From CBDATG01 sp965200145 (lineage in GTDB: Bacteria; Chloroflexota; Dehalococcoidia; Lucifugimonadales; Lucifugimonadaceae): a DNA stretch of 64,000 nt. The notes beneath the pieces were generated by a model. That model ran no database searches, was not told the DNA's origin, and saw only the letters and a list, made by a program, of their open reading frames with translations. Location: NCBI GenBank assembly GCA_965200145.1, contig CBDATG010000001.1, forward strand, positions 124,001 through 188,000. The letters are read 5' to 3'. The translations under genes were made by a program, and so were the position numbers. Shown in pieces: positions 48,472 through 58,160 of the stretch; position 1 is the first letter of the stretch, and each line of letters begins with the position of its first letter.

Positions 48472-49046
48472 CTGCGCAGTCCTTCCACCGGCCGCGTCAA
48501 CGCAACGCAGTCGCGTCCATCGACTTCAGTCAGGTTGACGTTCACTCGCTCGGAGCGAGCCGTTGGGATATGCTTCCCAACGAAGTCTGGGCTAATTGGG
48601 AGCTCCCTGTGTCCTCGATTAATCAATACAGCGAGCTGGACTCTCGACGGCCGCCCAAACTGCATCAACGCGTCCAAAGCCGCCCGCGCGGTTCTGCCGG
48701 TATTGAAGACATCGTCAACGACGACGACTCGCATCCCGTCAACATTCGCTGCCCCACGTCTTGCGCGTGCGGACCCTGAAGGTCGCAGACTCCGTGACTC
48801 TGCGCTGGAATCGTCTCGAAAACGCGTCGGGTCCAAGACGAACGGCTCTGGCAGCTCGCCCTCAAATTGACCAATCAGTGCTGCCAAGCGGTCTGCCAGG
48901 TACACGCCGCGCGTTGGTATCCCCGCCAAGAGCAAATTATCAGCACCCTTGTTCCGCTCGATCATCTCGTGCGCCATCCGTTTGAACGCCCTGCCCATCT
49001 CAGTCGCGGTCATCACTTCGCGAGTATGTAACGCGCCGTTCACCAA
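48468..49046 (-). CDS. pyrR: Pyrimidine operon regulator PyrR / uracil phosphoribosyltransferase fold
   Basis: An RNA-binding protein that senses UMP. 192 residues from a TTG at 49046, or GTG at 49043; the first Met (49013) would cut the conserved N-terminus. RMAHEMIERNKGADNLLLAG, the PRPP loop VVVVDDVFNTGRTARAALDA and LAVLINRGHRELPISPDFVG all match PyrR. The region between the two halves (about 65-95) is Arg/Ser-rich. Its own mRNA leader carries a PyrR-binding element (49160-49190). Confidence 0.93.
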   Translation of the reverse strand: MVNGALHTREVMTATEMGRAFKRMAHEMIERNKGADNLLLAGIPTRGVYLADRLAALIGQFEGELPEPFVLDPTRFRDDSSAESRSLRPSGSARARRGAANVDGMRVVVVDDVFNTGRTARAALDALMQFGRPSRVQLAVLINRGHRELPISPDFVGKHIPTARSERVNVNLTEVDGRDCVALTRPVEGLRS

Positions 49047-49159
49047 TTACACGCACCACATCGCTCACAACAAGATGCGTTACGAATCTCGTTGTCGGTG
49101 AGGAACGCGTGTTCAAGGCGCGCGGAAACGTGATTTGAAGGAAGTCTGATCTCGCTCGT

Positions 49160-49190
49160 CCTTACCAGCCACTCTGGACTGAGTTAAAGG
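49160..49190 (-). promoter_or_regulatory. PyrR-binding RNA element in the pyr operon leader
   Basis: Read on the minus strand the leader contains AGTCCAGAGTGGCT (49180-49167), one base off the known PyrR consensus ARUCCNGNGAGGYU. It is flanked by CCTTT upstream and AAGG downstream, which pair as the upper stem of the known hairpin, and by TCTC/GAGA further out. It sits about 115 bases before pyrR. No clear intrinsic terminator with a T run follows it, so whether control is by attenuation or translation is open. The rest of the 294-base gap (49047-49340) shows nothing else firm. Confidence 0.8.
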
Positions 49191-49340
49191 TGAGAGATAG
49201 GAATCGCTAACCGCATATGTTATCACCGCGACACAGACTCTCGCTAAACCTAATGCCACGTCAACGTTCGGAGACGACGCGCATGATCTCTCGCAGAAAC
49301 GGCTTATGCAAACCTCAAATCGGGGTTCACTTGAGCGGTT

Positions 49341-50495
49341 TCAGCCAAACCGGCCAGGACTTAACTCGCTGTAGCTACGAATAAGGGCCTCGTTCTCGCC
49401 CGTTACAAACTCACACGCAAGTTCGCCGATGCCGGGTCCCAACTCGATCCCGCTCCTACCCCCTCCGGTCGCTATTACCAAACCCTCGATGCCATCTACC
49501 GTCCCGACGACCGGCAACCTGTCAGGCGCGATCGGCCGCAAACACGCCGATTGGTGAGCAACTGACGCATCCTTTAGGAAAGGTAAAACAGACATCGCAG
49601 ATGCACGAATCTCGCGTTGCGCCGCCGCTGAAGGCACTGCGTCGAATCCAGATTCCTCTTCAGTAGTCCCGGCGTACAGAAGACCGTCCAGCTTGGTTGC
49701 CGCGTAGTCACTGCCCCACCAGAGCGACACTGGCATCGGGATCTCGTCGCCGATATCGAATCTGACGATCTGCCCTTTCAACGGCGTTATCGGCAGACGC
49801 ACATCGTTCGCTCCCGGCGAGTTTCGCAACACATCCGGGCACCACGGACCTGCCGCTAATACAACATGCCCAGTGCTCACCACTTCACCACCGACCCTGA
49901 CTCCCGTAATCTTGCCGTTTCCAATCTCAATCGCGCTAACTTCACCAGTCAATACTTCGGCGCGGCTGGATGCTACCGCCGCCTGTACCAGAGACTTCGT
50001 TACGCCATCGGGCGCGACCTCTAGCTGTCCGCCGATGTAGAGTCCGCCGATCACATCTTCCGAAATCCTAGCTTCGATGTGGCTCAGCCCACCGTACTCT
50101 AACCAACGAAAGTCCGAACGCCCCTTGAGATTCGCGGACGCGGCACGAAACCCCGATACGCCGATCTGTTTCAGCTGTGCCGCATCTTGAGCGTTCAGCG
50201 CAAGCCGAACGCCCGCCTTGATCAAGTTGTGGTACTGCGCGCCGCAGGCATCCCGTAATTCCTCTGGAAGTCGATGGTGCAGGTCAACTGACCTAGACAG
50301 CAAGCGTTCAACTGCTGACGCTCCATCAGAGATACTGAACGGTGCCGACACCATCCCAAATGCGAAACCCGACGCGTGCGCCGCGGGCGAGTCGCGCTCA
50401 ACGATACATACATCAACGCCCTTCCGGGTCAAGCAATAGGCCGCCGAAGCTCCAGCTATACCCGCACCGATTACTATCGCGTCGTAAGTCTTCAT
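49341..50495 (-). CDS. FAD-dependent amine/amino-acid oxidoreductase (DAO family)
   Basis: ATG at 50495 (MKTYDAIVIGAGIAGASAAY). 384 residues. FAD-binding GAGIAGASAAYCLTRKG with acidic end VCIVERD, the VLAAGPWCPDVL middle signature and the C-terminal VIATGGGRSGIELGPGIGEL are of the glycine oxidase / D-amino-acid dehydrogenase family. Substrate not predictable. 77 bases upstream of it, on the same strand, lies the end of the malic enzyme gene, so they may be co-transcribed. Confidence 0.87.
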   Translation of the reverse strand: MKTYDAIVIGAGIAGASAAYCLTRKGVDVCIVERDSPAAHASGFAFGMVSAPFSISDGASAVERLLSRSVDLHHRLPEELRDACGAQYHNLIKAGVRLALNAQDAAQLKQIGVSGFRAASANLKGRSDFRWLEYGGLSHIEARISEDVIGGLYIGGQLEVAPDGVTKSLVQAAVASSRAEVLTGEVSAIEIGNGKITGVRVGGEVVSTGHVVLAAGPWCPDVLRNSPGANDVRLPITPLKGQIVRFDIGDEIPMPVSLWWGSDYAATKLDGLLYAGTTEEESGFDAVPSAAAQREIRASAMSVLPFLKDASVAHQSACLRPIAPDRLPVVGTVDGIEGLVIATGGGRSGIELGPGIGELACEFVTGENEALIRSYSELSPGRFG

Positions 50496-50566
50496 CCTCA
50501 AATTGCGATCAGGCAGAATGGAAGCGAACTACGGCATCGCTTGGACGCGATGCCGTTGCGGAGAGG

Positions 50567-52021
50567 TCAGTGCCTCCTAAGAGTTGCATAAACCTCGTCA
50601 GTCTGCCTACGTCTGCGCCTCGCAACACCAGTCTCCTGTGCACTGACCGCCACGGCGCGCGCGACGGTGCGAACAACGTTCCTGTCGAATACGCTCGGAA
50701 TTATGAAATCTGCCGTCAGATGATCATCAGGTATTACGGACGCTATCGCCCGCGCAGCCGCTATCTTCATCTCGTAGTTAATCTCGGATGCGCGCACATC
50801 CAAGACACCCCTGAAGAGCCCGGGGAAACAGAGGGAGTTGTTTATCTGATTGGGATAATCTGTGCGACCCGTCGCCATTACGCTGACGTTCGCGGGAATG
50901 TCTTCGGGCCAGATCTCAGGATTGGGATTCGACAACGCGAAGACGATCGCATCGTCAGACATCGTTGACACCAGTCCCGGATTCAGTAAGTCAGGCCCTG
51001 CCAATCCCAACACGAAGTCCGCGCCCCTTATCAGCTCCTCTAAAGTGCCGCCCCTGTTGTCGGGGTTAGTGTTATCGGCAAACCACTGCTTCATTACGTT
51101 GCCATCATAGTTGCGGGATTGCGTCAACGCCCCCGCGCGGTCGAATCCAATGATGTCTGTAACGCCGTACGACAGCAAGATCTTCGTGCACGCCGTACCG
51201 GATGCACCTACGCCGAGCACAACCGTCTTCAAGCTCGCAGGGTCCTTCCCAACTACTTTCAACGCGTTTATCAAGCCCGCAAGGACGACGACCGCCGTAC
51301 CGTGCTGGTCATCGTGGAACACTGGGATATCCAACTCGGCTTTGAGACGCTCCTCAATCTCAAAGCATCTAGGCGCGCTAATGTCCTCGAGATTTATTCC
51401 GCCGAAACTAGGCGCTATCGCCTTAACCGACATCACAATCTCGTCCGGGTCGTGTGTATCCAGACAGATCGGCCACGCGTCTACACCGCCGAACTCCTTG
51501 AACAGTAACGCCTTGCCCTCCATCACCGGCAACGCAGCCTCTGGTCCGATGTCGCCAAGCCCTAGGACTGCTGAACCGTCGGTAACAACAGCCACCGTTC
51601 TGCCCTTGGCGGTCAGTGCCCACACGGCCTCTTTGTCCTCATTGATCGCCATGCACACGCGTCCTACCCCAGGCGTGTACGCCTTCGACATGTCGTCACG
51701 GCTCGCCACCGGAACCGACGAACGCATCTCGATCTTGCCGCCCAGGTGGAACAGGAACGTCGCATCCGAGACACTGCTCACCACCACATCGGGGATCGCG
51801 CCCACGGCTTCGACAACCGCCTGGCCGTGCTCCTCGCCAGAGGTGTTAATCGTGAAGTCGCGTATCATCCTGCCGCCGGAGGTTGATACCACATCGATCG
51901 CCGCCGCATCACCGCCTTGCTCCCCAATTGCAGACGTAATCAGTCCGAGCATCCCAGGGCGATTCGGATACTCGGCACGCAAGGTGATGCTGTAGGCTAC
52001 GCCAGGACCTGGGCCAGTCAT
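50567..52021 (-). CDS. NAD(P)-dependent malic enzyme with N-terminal ACT domain
   Basis: ATG at 52021 (MTGPGPGVAYSITLRAEYPN) gives 484 residues; the frame to 52132 adds only unrelated sequence. Residues about 8-85 are an ACT domain (PNRPGMLGLITSAIGEQGGD), probably an amino-acid sensor. The enzyme core has SKAYTPGVGRVCMAI, the substrate lysine region and metal site in PVFHDDQHGTAVVVLAGLIN, and the NAD site VVLGVGASGTACTKILLSYG. Decarboxylates malate to pyruvate. Confidence 0.93.
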   Translation of the reverse strand: MTGPGPGVAYSITLRAEYPNRPGMLGLITSAIGEQGGDAAAIDVVSTSGGRMIRDFTINTSGEEHGQAVVEAVGAIPDVVVSSVSDATFLFHLGGKIEMRSSVPVASRDDMSKAYTPGVGRVCMAINEDKEAVWALTAKGRTVAVVTDGSAVLGLGDIGPEAALPVMEGKALLFKEFGGVDAWPICLDTHDPDEIVMSVKAIAPSFGGINLEDISAPRCFEIEERLKAELDIPVFHDDQHGTAVVVLAGLINALKVVGKDPASLKTVVLGVGASGTACTKILLSYGVTDIIGFDRAGALTQSRNYDGNVMKQWFADNTNPDNRGGTLEELIRGADFVLGLAGPDLLNPGLVSTMSDDAIVFALSNPNPEIWPEDIPANVSVMATGRTDYPNQINNSLCFPGLFRGVLDVRASEINYEMKIAAARAIASVIPDDHLTADFIIPSVFDRNVVRTVARAVAVSAQETGVARRRRRQTDEVYATLRRH

Positions 52022-52216
52022 TGGAAAGTCGCAGTGTGAAGGTTTGTCGATGATGCCGGGCCAACAGACTGGCAATTGACAAACATTGCCGGCCGCGCCG
52101 CGCATCCCGCGTTTGCGTTGTAATGGTATCACCTCGCGGCTTCACAACACGCGATTCGATTTCCACGCGCATGTTGTAATCTGATTGTGCAATCGAATGT
52201 AGACCACATTGATGCC

Positions 52217-53008
52217 ATGGCACAGACTCCTGATAATCAACCGACACGCTTGCGCGGGCGTTTCACCACCTGCCGCATAACAAGACGCGAAGACCTAACT
52301 GAGGACCTCTGGAAGGTCTGGCTGGAACCTGCGCAACCGTTCATGTTCAAGCCGGGCCAGTACTGCACGATCGGAGCATCCGGCATCGAGAGGCCGTACT
52401 CCATAGTCTCGTCGCCAGACGAAGCCGAGATCGAGCTCTTCATCGAGCTTGTGCCGCTTCCCGATGGCAACCTGACACCCGTGCTGTACGAACTGCAACC
52501 CGGGGCGGAACTCACCTTACGCCCACGCGCCAAGGGCATCTTTGTGTTCAAGCCACAGTTCGTCAATCACGTGATGGTCGGAACCGTCACCGGCATCGCG
52601 CCGTACGTCTCGATGTTGCGCAAGTTCCTGAACGATCCCAGATGGCCGGCCGCTGACGATTCCGACATAGGCCGCGAAAACTACCAGTTCCATGTTCTGG
52701 AAGGCGCGAGCTATCTGGACGAATTCGGCTACGACGACGAGCTGAAAGCACTCGCCGCGAAGCACGACAACATCGAGTTCTACCACTCGGTAAGCAGGCC
52801 GGATGAGCCACGCAACGCCGGTTGGGATGGGCCCAAAGGCAGGATCAACACGCTGGTCGAACAGTATGTAGACGCTCTTGGGTTAGACCCTTCCCAGACC
52901 GTCATTTACGCCTGCGGACATCCGGGGATGATCGAGGATGTCAAGGCTCGCTATGAAGGAACAGAATTCCACTTCGAGGAAGAGCGATTCTGGAAAGAGG
53001 ACGATTGA
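52217..53008 (+). CDS. Ferredoxin/flavodoxin-NADP reductase-like flavoprotein
   Basis: ATG at 52217 is taken; a GTG at 52187 is possible. 263 residues. FAD-binding IERPYSIVSSPDEAEIELFI, the hinge VGTVTGIAPYVSMLRKFL of the NADP-binding half, and the C-terminal VIYACGHPGMIEDVKARY are those of plant-type ferredoxin reductases (Fpr-like). The end WKEDD lacks the aromatic Trp/Tyr that stacks on FAD in many members. Electron partner unknown. Confidence 0.9.
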   Translation: MAQTPDNQPTRLRGRFTTCRITRREDLTEDLWKVWLEPAQPFMFKPGQYCTIGASGIERPYSIVSSPDEAEIELFIELVPLPDGNLTPVLYELQPGAELTLRPRAKGIFVFKPQFVNHVMVGTVTGIAPYVSMLRKFLNDPRWPAADDSDIGRENYQFHVLEGASYLDEFGYDDELKALAAKHDNIEFYHSVSRPDEPRNAGWDGPKGRINTLVEQYVDALGLDPSQTVIYACGHPGMIEDVKARYEGTEFHFEEERFWKEDD

Positions 53009-53127
53009 AGCGCGATAACTCGGTGCTAGCATCGAAATGTCGTTTCGCTAAATCCCCATCGAACGCAACGATGCCTCGTAGATATCGCGCCACTAACACA
53101 TACGAAGACTTCAGCAGGAGCACAACC

Positions 53128-54021
53128 ATGTCAACGAAAATCGGCTTCATCGGATTGGGCATCATGGGAAAGCCCATGGCGCGCAACCTGATGGCCGCAG
53201 GTTACGATGTCACCGTCTTCGATGTTTTCGATGCACCGGTTCAGGAGCTCGGCGGAGAGGGCGCGGGCACCGCTTCGTCATGCGCCGAGGTCGCATCCTC
53301 GACAGACATCGTGATAACGATGGTCCAAGACGGTCCACAGGCAAGGCAGGCGATCCTCGGCGACAACGGCGTGATCGAAGGTGCATCGCAAGGTGACCTG
53401 GTTGTTGACATGTCGTCAATCGCGCCCGGTGTTTCACAGGAAATCGGTGCCGGCTTATCAGCAAAGGGCATCAACTTCCTCGATGCACCCGTGTCCGGCG
53501 GTGAACCGTTCGCTATCTCCGGTGACCTGGCCATCATGGTCGGAGGCAATGCGGCAGACTTTGAGCGCGCAAAGCCGTTGTTTGACGTACTGGGCAAGTC
53601 GTCAGTGCTCTGTGGCGCACACGGTGCAGGCAACGTCACCAAACTTGCGAACCAGATCGTCGTCGGCGCCAACATCCACGGACTTGCCGAGGCATTAGTG
53701 CTGGCATCAGCCGCCGGCGTGAACCCGCAGACCGTCTTTGAGGCGATCCAAGGCGGACTCGCAGGTTCAAACGTGATGAACGCTAAAGCTCCGATGATGA
53801 TCGGCCGCAACTTCGAACCGGGCTTCCGAATCGAACTGCACTACAAAGACATCAACAACGCCATGGAAACTGCACGCGAGCTCAATGTGCCGTTGCAAGT
53901 TACCGCCAACCTGCAACAGGTGCTGACTTCGTTGGTAGTAGGCGGCAATGGAAAGGATGACCACTCGGGCATCCTGAAGTACGTCGAAGCGGTGTCTGGC
54001 GTAGAGGTCAGAGAACTTTAG
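53128..54021 (+). CDS. 3-hydroxyisobutyrate dehydrogenase-family oxidoreductase
   Basis: ATG at 53128 with AGGAG seven bases upstream. 297 residues. NAD-binding KIGFIGLGIMGKPMARNLMA, substrate motif FLDAPVSGGEPFAISGDLAI, and catalytic lysine in GAGNVTKLANQIVVGANIHG. Close to tartronate semialdehyde reductase or 3-hydroxyisobutyrate dehydrogenase; the exact substrate is uncertain. Confidence 0.92.
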   Translation: MSTKIGFIGLGIMGKPMARNLMAAGYDVTVFDVFDAPVQELGGEGAGTASSCAEVASSTDIVITMVQDGPQARQAILGDNGVIEGASQGDLVVDMSSIAPGVSQEIGAGLSAKGINFLDAPVSGGEPFAISGDLAIMVGGNAADFERAKPLFDVLGKSSVLCGAHGAGNVTKLANQIVVGANIHGLAEALVLASAAGVNPQTVFEAIQGGLAGSNVMNAKAPMMIGRNFEPGFRIELHYKDINNAMETARELNVPLQVTANLQQVLTSLVVGGNGKDDHSGILKYVEAVSGVEVREL

Positions 54022-54051
54022 AAAGAAGCTCTCAAACAGCGGCAAATCGCG

Positions 54052-54825
54052 TCAACCGTTTACGTCGCAACCGAGGAACCTGCGACCGACCGACTTACAC
54101 GCTTGCAAGACCGAGAAACTTCCCGCTGCTGGGTCCAACACCACATCGCATGGGTTGGAGACAGCCTCAATGAGTCTAGCCTGCAGTTCGACAGGCTTGG
54201 CGTGCGTATGACCGTTGCGGCTGACCTTCTCTGTCCAAACGTCTGGGATATCGTGCGCCATCCAGACGCCCTTCGCGCGTTTCGGAGCGCGTTGCAACAC
54301 GATCAGGTGTTCTGAAGTGCGACGCGTGCGGTAACCCATGCCAATGCGACCTTTATGCCAAGTCAGCATGTCGACGACTTCCAGCTCGGTCTGGTCCAAC
54401 CACCCGGTGAAACCCGTGCATAGGTGATACTTGTCAATCCAAAGAAACAAGTGCCCACTCGGAATCAAAGCGACGTTTATCAAAGCAATGAAACGCGTGA
54501 TCGTCTCCTCCGACATCTGCGGGAGTTCGGTCCGTGCCTTGGAGCGACTTTCACCTTCGTTCCCGTAGGACATCTTGTCTAGGATCCCGCGATATTGAGG
54601 ATCGAAGAATGCTACTGGGACGCTCGCGGGCGGCAACGCATTGAGTAAGTCAACACCATCCATCCGCATCCGTTCATTGAAGACAAGCCCGTCAGGCAAG
54701 TGGAATTCCGGAGAGTCCAAAAGTCTGTCGTTTGAGTAGACAGAAGGGGATTTGTCGGGTTTCGTGACCGAGTTGGTCAAGGATTGAATAGGCAAATTCG
54801 TTCTTCCCTCGGCAATGAGGGCCAT
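54052..54825 (-). CDS. Second solitary DNA methyltransferase (DPQY type)
   Basis: A 257-residue protein. Catalytic motif AFFDPQYRG near residue 73, then SAM motif LDPAAGSFSVLQACKSVG near 230, in beta order. An internal region ITRFIALINVALIPSGHLFL matches the family. The DPxY form suggests N6-adenine or N4-cytosine methylation. It starts 19 bases after the PAC2 gene and is likely co-transcribed. No restriction gene nearby. The first 45 residues are poorly conserved, so the start may lie further in. Confidence 0.83.
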   Translation of the reverse strand: MALIAEGRTNLPIQSLTNSVTKPDKSPSVYSNDRLLDSPEFHLPDGLVFNERMRMDGVDLLNALPPASVPVAFFDPQYRGILDKMSYGNEGESRSKARTELPQMSEETITRFIALINVALIPSGHLFLWIDKYHLCTGFTGWLDQTELEVVDMLTWHKGRIGMGYRTRRTSEHLIVLQRAPKRAKGVWMAHDIPDVWTEKVSRNGHTHAKPVELQARLIEAVSNPCDVVLDPAAGSFSVLQACKSVGRRFLGCDVNG

Positions 54826-54844
54826 GCGTGTATCCCCGACTGCA

Positions 54845-55783
54845 CTAACGGCTCCCCGTGTCCTCGGGTCCCTCTTCCTCGTCAGGCGCGTGCATCTGCT
54901 GGGCTACATCTTGCAGGAATTGCTCCACCTCAGGTAGTAGCTCGATCGGCTCTGAGCCATCAACAGAATCGTCTTCGGCACCGACTTCCTCGTCGTAGTC
55001 CGACTCGAACTTCGCTATGACTTCGCCCATCCTCGGATCAATCTCAGATCCGTGGCCGACTTGATCGTATTGAGTGCGGCCAGCCGCGACTTCCGGAAAT
55101 GCCCGTGGCGGCATGCCGTATATGTGTCCCAATGCTGTCAAGATGCTCGCCGCACCCGCATAGTCGTCGTCCAGCTTCAAGTACAGCGGGAGGTGCACGA
55201 TCATTGACAGCGTCTCCAAGTCAAGCCGAGTGCGCACTTCCTCCGTGAGTTGCGACACGAACGATGTCGGTCCCTGATATCGGCTCCGGCTGAGCTTCAC
55301 AGCGCGCGCGAACTCCGAGCTAGGCTGCCAACCTCTGGCAGCGCCCGAAACGCGAAGCGGCCTAGTGTGCGGCACGCCATCATACATGGAGCCAACCAGC
55401 ACATAGCGAGTAACACCGAACGTCTTCAGTAGCTGCAGCACAGACTCGTTGAAATCCTCTGCAAAAGCGTGCGGCTCCAATAGATGCAGAAACAGCAGAT
55501 CGGGACCATCCTCAGACTTCGATCCCCAAACCGTGGTATTCGGTATGTAAAAATTCCTCTCCCCGTCAATCAACCTCACGCGCGGCCTGTAACGAGTGAA
55601 GTCGTAAAAGCGGCTGGGGCGCGCCAAGTAACCGACTTTGCGCGCAAAGTGCACCTTGCCTAGGCGGCTCAGCACGATCCGGCCAACGTTCCCAACGTTG
55701 ATCCACGGCCGCAACGACGCGATGCAGTGCGGCTCGTCAAACGAATCAGGTTCTATGTCTGTCTGGAATGCGCCGATTCTCAT
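54845..55783 (-). CDS. PAC2-family protein
   Basis: A 312-residue protein with the PAC2 fold related to proteasome assembly chaperone 2: VWGSKSEDGPDLLFLHLLEP, VTRYVLVGSMYDGVPHTRP and a later MIVHLPLYLKLDDDYAGAAS. Residues 245-312 form a very acidic tail (DEEVGAEDDSVDG and DEEEGPEDTG). Bacterial members are common in Chloroflexota and Actinomycetota and their role is not settled. Divergent from the hydroxyacid dehydrogenase gene. Confidence 0.85.
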   Translation of the reverse strand: MRIGAFQTDIEPDSFDEPHCIASLRPWINVGNVGRIVLSRLGKVHFARKVGYLARPSRFYDFTRYRPRVRLIDGERNFYIPNTTVWGSKSEDGPDLLFLHLLEPHAFAEDFNESVLQLLKTFGVTRYVLVGSMYDGVPHTRPLRVSGAARGWQPSSEFARAVKLSRSRYQGPTSFVSQLTEEVRTRLDLETLSMIVHLPLYLKLDDDYAGAASILTALGHIYGMPPRAFPEVAAGRTQYDQVGHGSEIDPRMGEVIAKFESDYDEEVGAEDDSVDGSEPIELLPEVEQFLQDVAQQMHAPDEEEGPEDTGSR

Positions 55784-55962
55784 TGGAACTGCTCGAATGG
55801 CTAGGGTTGGCCAACGGTGTGGCCGGAGCTTTACTAACGGCAGAGCGGGCAGGTCTACCCATGCCTAACATAATACCTTCTAGGAACTGCTCGCGTTGTA
55901 GGCTATACCCAGTTGTTAGATATTTGCACGCACACGTATCCGCATATCAAGGAGTTTTCGAT

Positions 55963-56943
55963 TTGAGTTTCAAGATGGTGTTCCTGTCACCCGTTCGCAC
56001 CGGCACCGAAAGCATGGTCGCGAGACTACAAGACTCTGTGCCAGATGCCGAGATCGTGGTCGCTGATGACCGGGAGGCTGCGTTGCGGGAGTTAGCCGAC
56101 GCTGATGCCGCATTCGGAACGATGGACCCAACTCTCATAGCCGCTGCACCCAATTTGCGCTGGCTTCAGGCCCCTGCGGCCGCGCCACCCGCAGGTTATT
56201 ACTTCCCGGAACTGATAGAGCATCCAACACAGGTCACGAACTTCCGCGGGATTTACAACGATCACATATCTGCCCACATTATGGCGATGGTCTTGTCTTT
56301 CGCGAAGCACATGCATCGGTACCGCGACCAACAACTCCAAGCCGAATGGAGCCCAATCGCTGGCGAAGGCGCAAATCAGGTCTTTCTACCCGAATCGACT
56401 GCCCTCATCGTCGGAGTCGGAGGCATCGGTAGCGAAACAGCGAAGCTATGCAAGGCATTCGGAATGAAAGTCGTGGGAGTTGATGCGCGGTGGGAGATGC
56501 CAGATGTGAACGAACACCTAGATGTCGCATCGGGACCAGAGGAGTTAGACACGCACCTCACAGACGCTGACTTCGTCATACTGACGATCCCACACACACC
56601 CGAGACCGAAGGACTGTTTAACGCGACCAAGTTCCGACTCATGCGTCAAACCGCTTACTTCATCAATATCGGCAGGGGCATGACGACCAAGCTGCACGAT
56701 CTAGTGGACGCGCTTGAGCACAGGGAGATTGCCGGTGCAGGGTTGGATGTCTACGAAATCGAGCCGCTCCCTTCGGATCATCCGCTCTGGTCAATGCCAA
56801 ACGTCATCCTCACCCCTCACGTTGCCGCCGAAGAGGGAAGACACCTCGGCGAACGACGCTACCAAGTGGTCGCAGAGAACATGCGACGATTTGCAAACGG
56901 CGAAACCTTGCTCAACGTCGTCGATAAGGCGAGTTGGTTCTAG
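55963..56943 (+). CDS. D-2-hydroxyacid dehydrogenase family protein
   Basis: TTG at 55963 has AAGGAG seven bases upstream and is preferred to ATG at 55975; the frame open to 55768 overlaps the divergent gene and lacks a ribosome site. 326 residues. NAD motif ALIVGVGGIGSETAKLCKAF, then DFVILTIPHTPETEGLFNAT, FINIGRGMTTKLHDLVDALE with catalytic residues in AGAGLDVYEIEPLP and NVILTPHVAAE. Acts on an unknown 2-hydroxy or 2-oxo acid. Confidence 0.91.
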   Translation: MSFKMVFLSPVRTGTESMVARLQDSVPDAEIVVADDREAALRELADADAAFGTMDPTLIAAAPNLRWLQAPAAAPPAGYYFPELIEHPTQVTNFRGIYNDHISAHIMAMVLSFAKHMHRYRDQQLQAEWSPIAGEGANQVFLPESTALIVGVGGIGSETAKLCKAFGMKVVGVDARWEMPDVNEHLDVASGPEELDTHLTDADFVILTIPHTPETEGLFNATKFRLMRQTAYFINIGRGMTTKLHDLVDALEHREIAGAGLDVYEIEPLPSDHPLWSMPNVILTPHVAAEEGRHLGERRYQVVAENMRRFANGETLLNVVDKASWF

Positions 56944-57012
56944 ACCCTAACGTCATAGCGATTCCAGTCAGCATTCCGATCTTCCGCGCCTAACCTCAGA
57001 GAACGAACTGCA

Positions 57013-57984
57013 ATGCCGCCAATGGACAACCGATTGCACCCCGATGTCGTTGACTACATGGCGGCGATCGAGAAACTTGATCTCCCAATCACCGGCGAAG
57101 CAACCCCGCAGGAGCTCCGAGCGGCCGCTACAAAGAGGAAGCTGATGATTCGCGTGCCAGTTGAGAACGTCGGCAAGGTTTACGAAAGAGAGCTCACACA
57201 TCAAGGCGGGACGGTACCCGTGCGAGTCTACGAGCCAGGAAGCGACAGAAGTGGCAACAATCTTCGCCCGCCGACCATATTGGTGTTTCACGGCGGCGGC
57301 TGGGTCGTCGGCGACCCGGACTCGGAAGATGTCACATCGCGCGGACTGTGCAGACGCGTAGGGGCCGTGGTGGTATCCGTTGACTACCGACTGGCACCGG
57401 AACATAGTTATCCGGCCGCGGCGGACGATTGCTACGCGGCCCTGGAATGGTTGGTACAGCACGCCGATGAACTCGGTGCCGATCCGGACCGGTTGGCAGT
57501 CGCGGGTACGTCCGCCGGCGGCAACCTAGCAACCGTCGTCTGCCAGATGGCGAGGGACCGCGGTGGACCAAAGATCGCGCATCAGGTCCTCTTCTGTCCT
57601 GTCACAGATTACGGCGACTCGCGAGATTCATACCGAGACTTCGAGACGGGCTACGGATTGACACGTGATGGTATGAACTGGTTCTGGGCGCAATACCTTG
57701 GCGACAAAACACATCTCGGTTCTGAACCCTACGCATCACCGTTGCGCTCCTCCGACCTCGGCTCGCTTCCGGATGCCACCGTCATCGTTGCAGAGTGCGA
57801 TGTCTTGAGAGATGAAGGTGAAGACTACGCCAACGCGTTGGAGCGTGCTGGCGTGAACACTCGCCTGACGCGCTACGAAGGCATGATCCACGGGTTCAAC
57901 CTGGTGCTAGGCCTAATCAACGCTGCAGAAGACGCGTTGGACGAGGCGGCAGACCGCATAAAGTCATCGTTCGCTACCCTGTGA
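57013..57984 (+). CDS. Alpha/beta hydrolase, hormone-sensitive lipase family esterase
   Basis: A 323-residue esterase. Oxyanion motif LVFHGGGWVVGDPDSED, nucleophile elbow GTSAGGNLATVV, acid residue in VAECDVLRDEGEDYANAL and histidine in EGMIHGFNLVLG: a full triad. No signal peptide, so cytoplasmic. Follows the dehydrogenase gene by about 70 bases on the same strand. Confidence 0.92.
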   Translation: MPPMDNRLHPDVVDYMAAIEKLDLPITGEATPQELRAAATKRKLMIRVPVENVGKVYERELTHQGGTVPVRVYEPGSDRSGNNLRPPTILVFHGGGWVVGDPDSEDVTSRGLCRRVGAVVVSVDYRLAPEHSYPAAADDCYAALEWLVQHADELGADPDRLAVAGTSAGGNLATVVCQMARDRGGPKIAHQVLFCPVTDYGDSRDSYRDFETGYGLTRDGMNWFWAQYLGDKTHLGSEPYASPLRSSDLGSLPDATVIVAECDVLRDEGEDYANALERAGVNTRLTRYEGMIHGFNLVLGLINAAEDALDEAADRIKSSFATL

Positions 57985-58160
57985 AATCGCCGCGAATCGT
58001 CGCAGACTCTGCCGTTTTGAGCTATCTAGAATCCCGATCGATTCTCCGATTGGGTCAGATGTTTCCCAACTTGAACTTCAGATTCCTATAATGTTGCGCA
58101 TCTGGACTTCAAGCGAAGTTCGGCATCTGACACACAAACAGTTCATTTTGAGGTGAAGCA

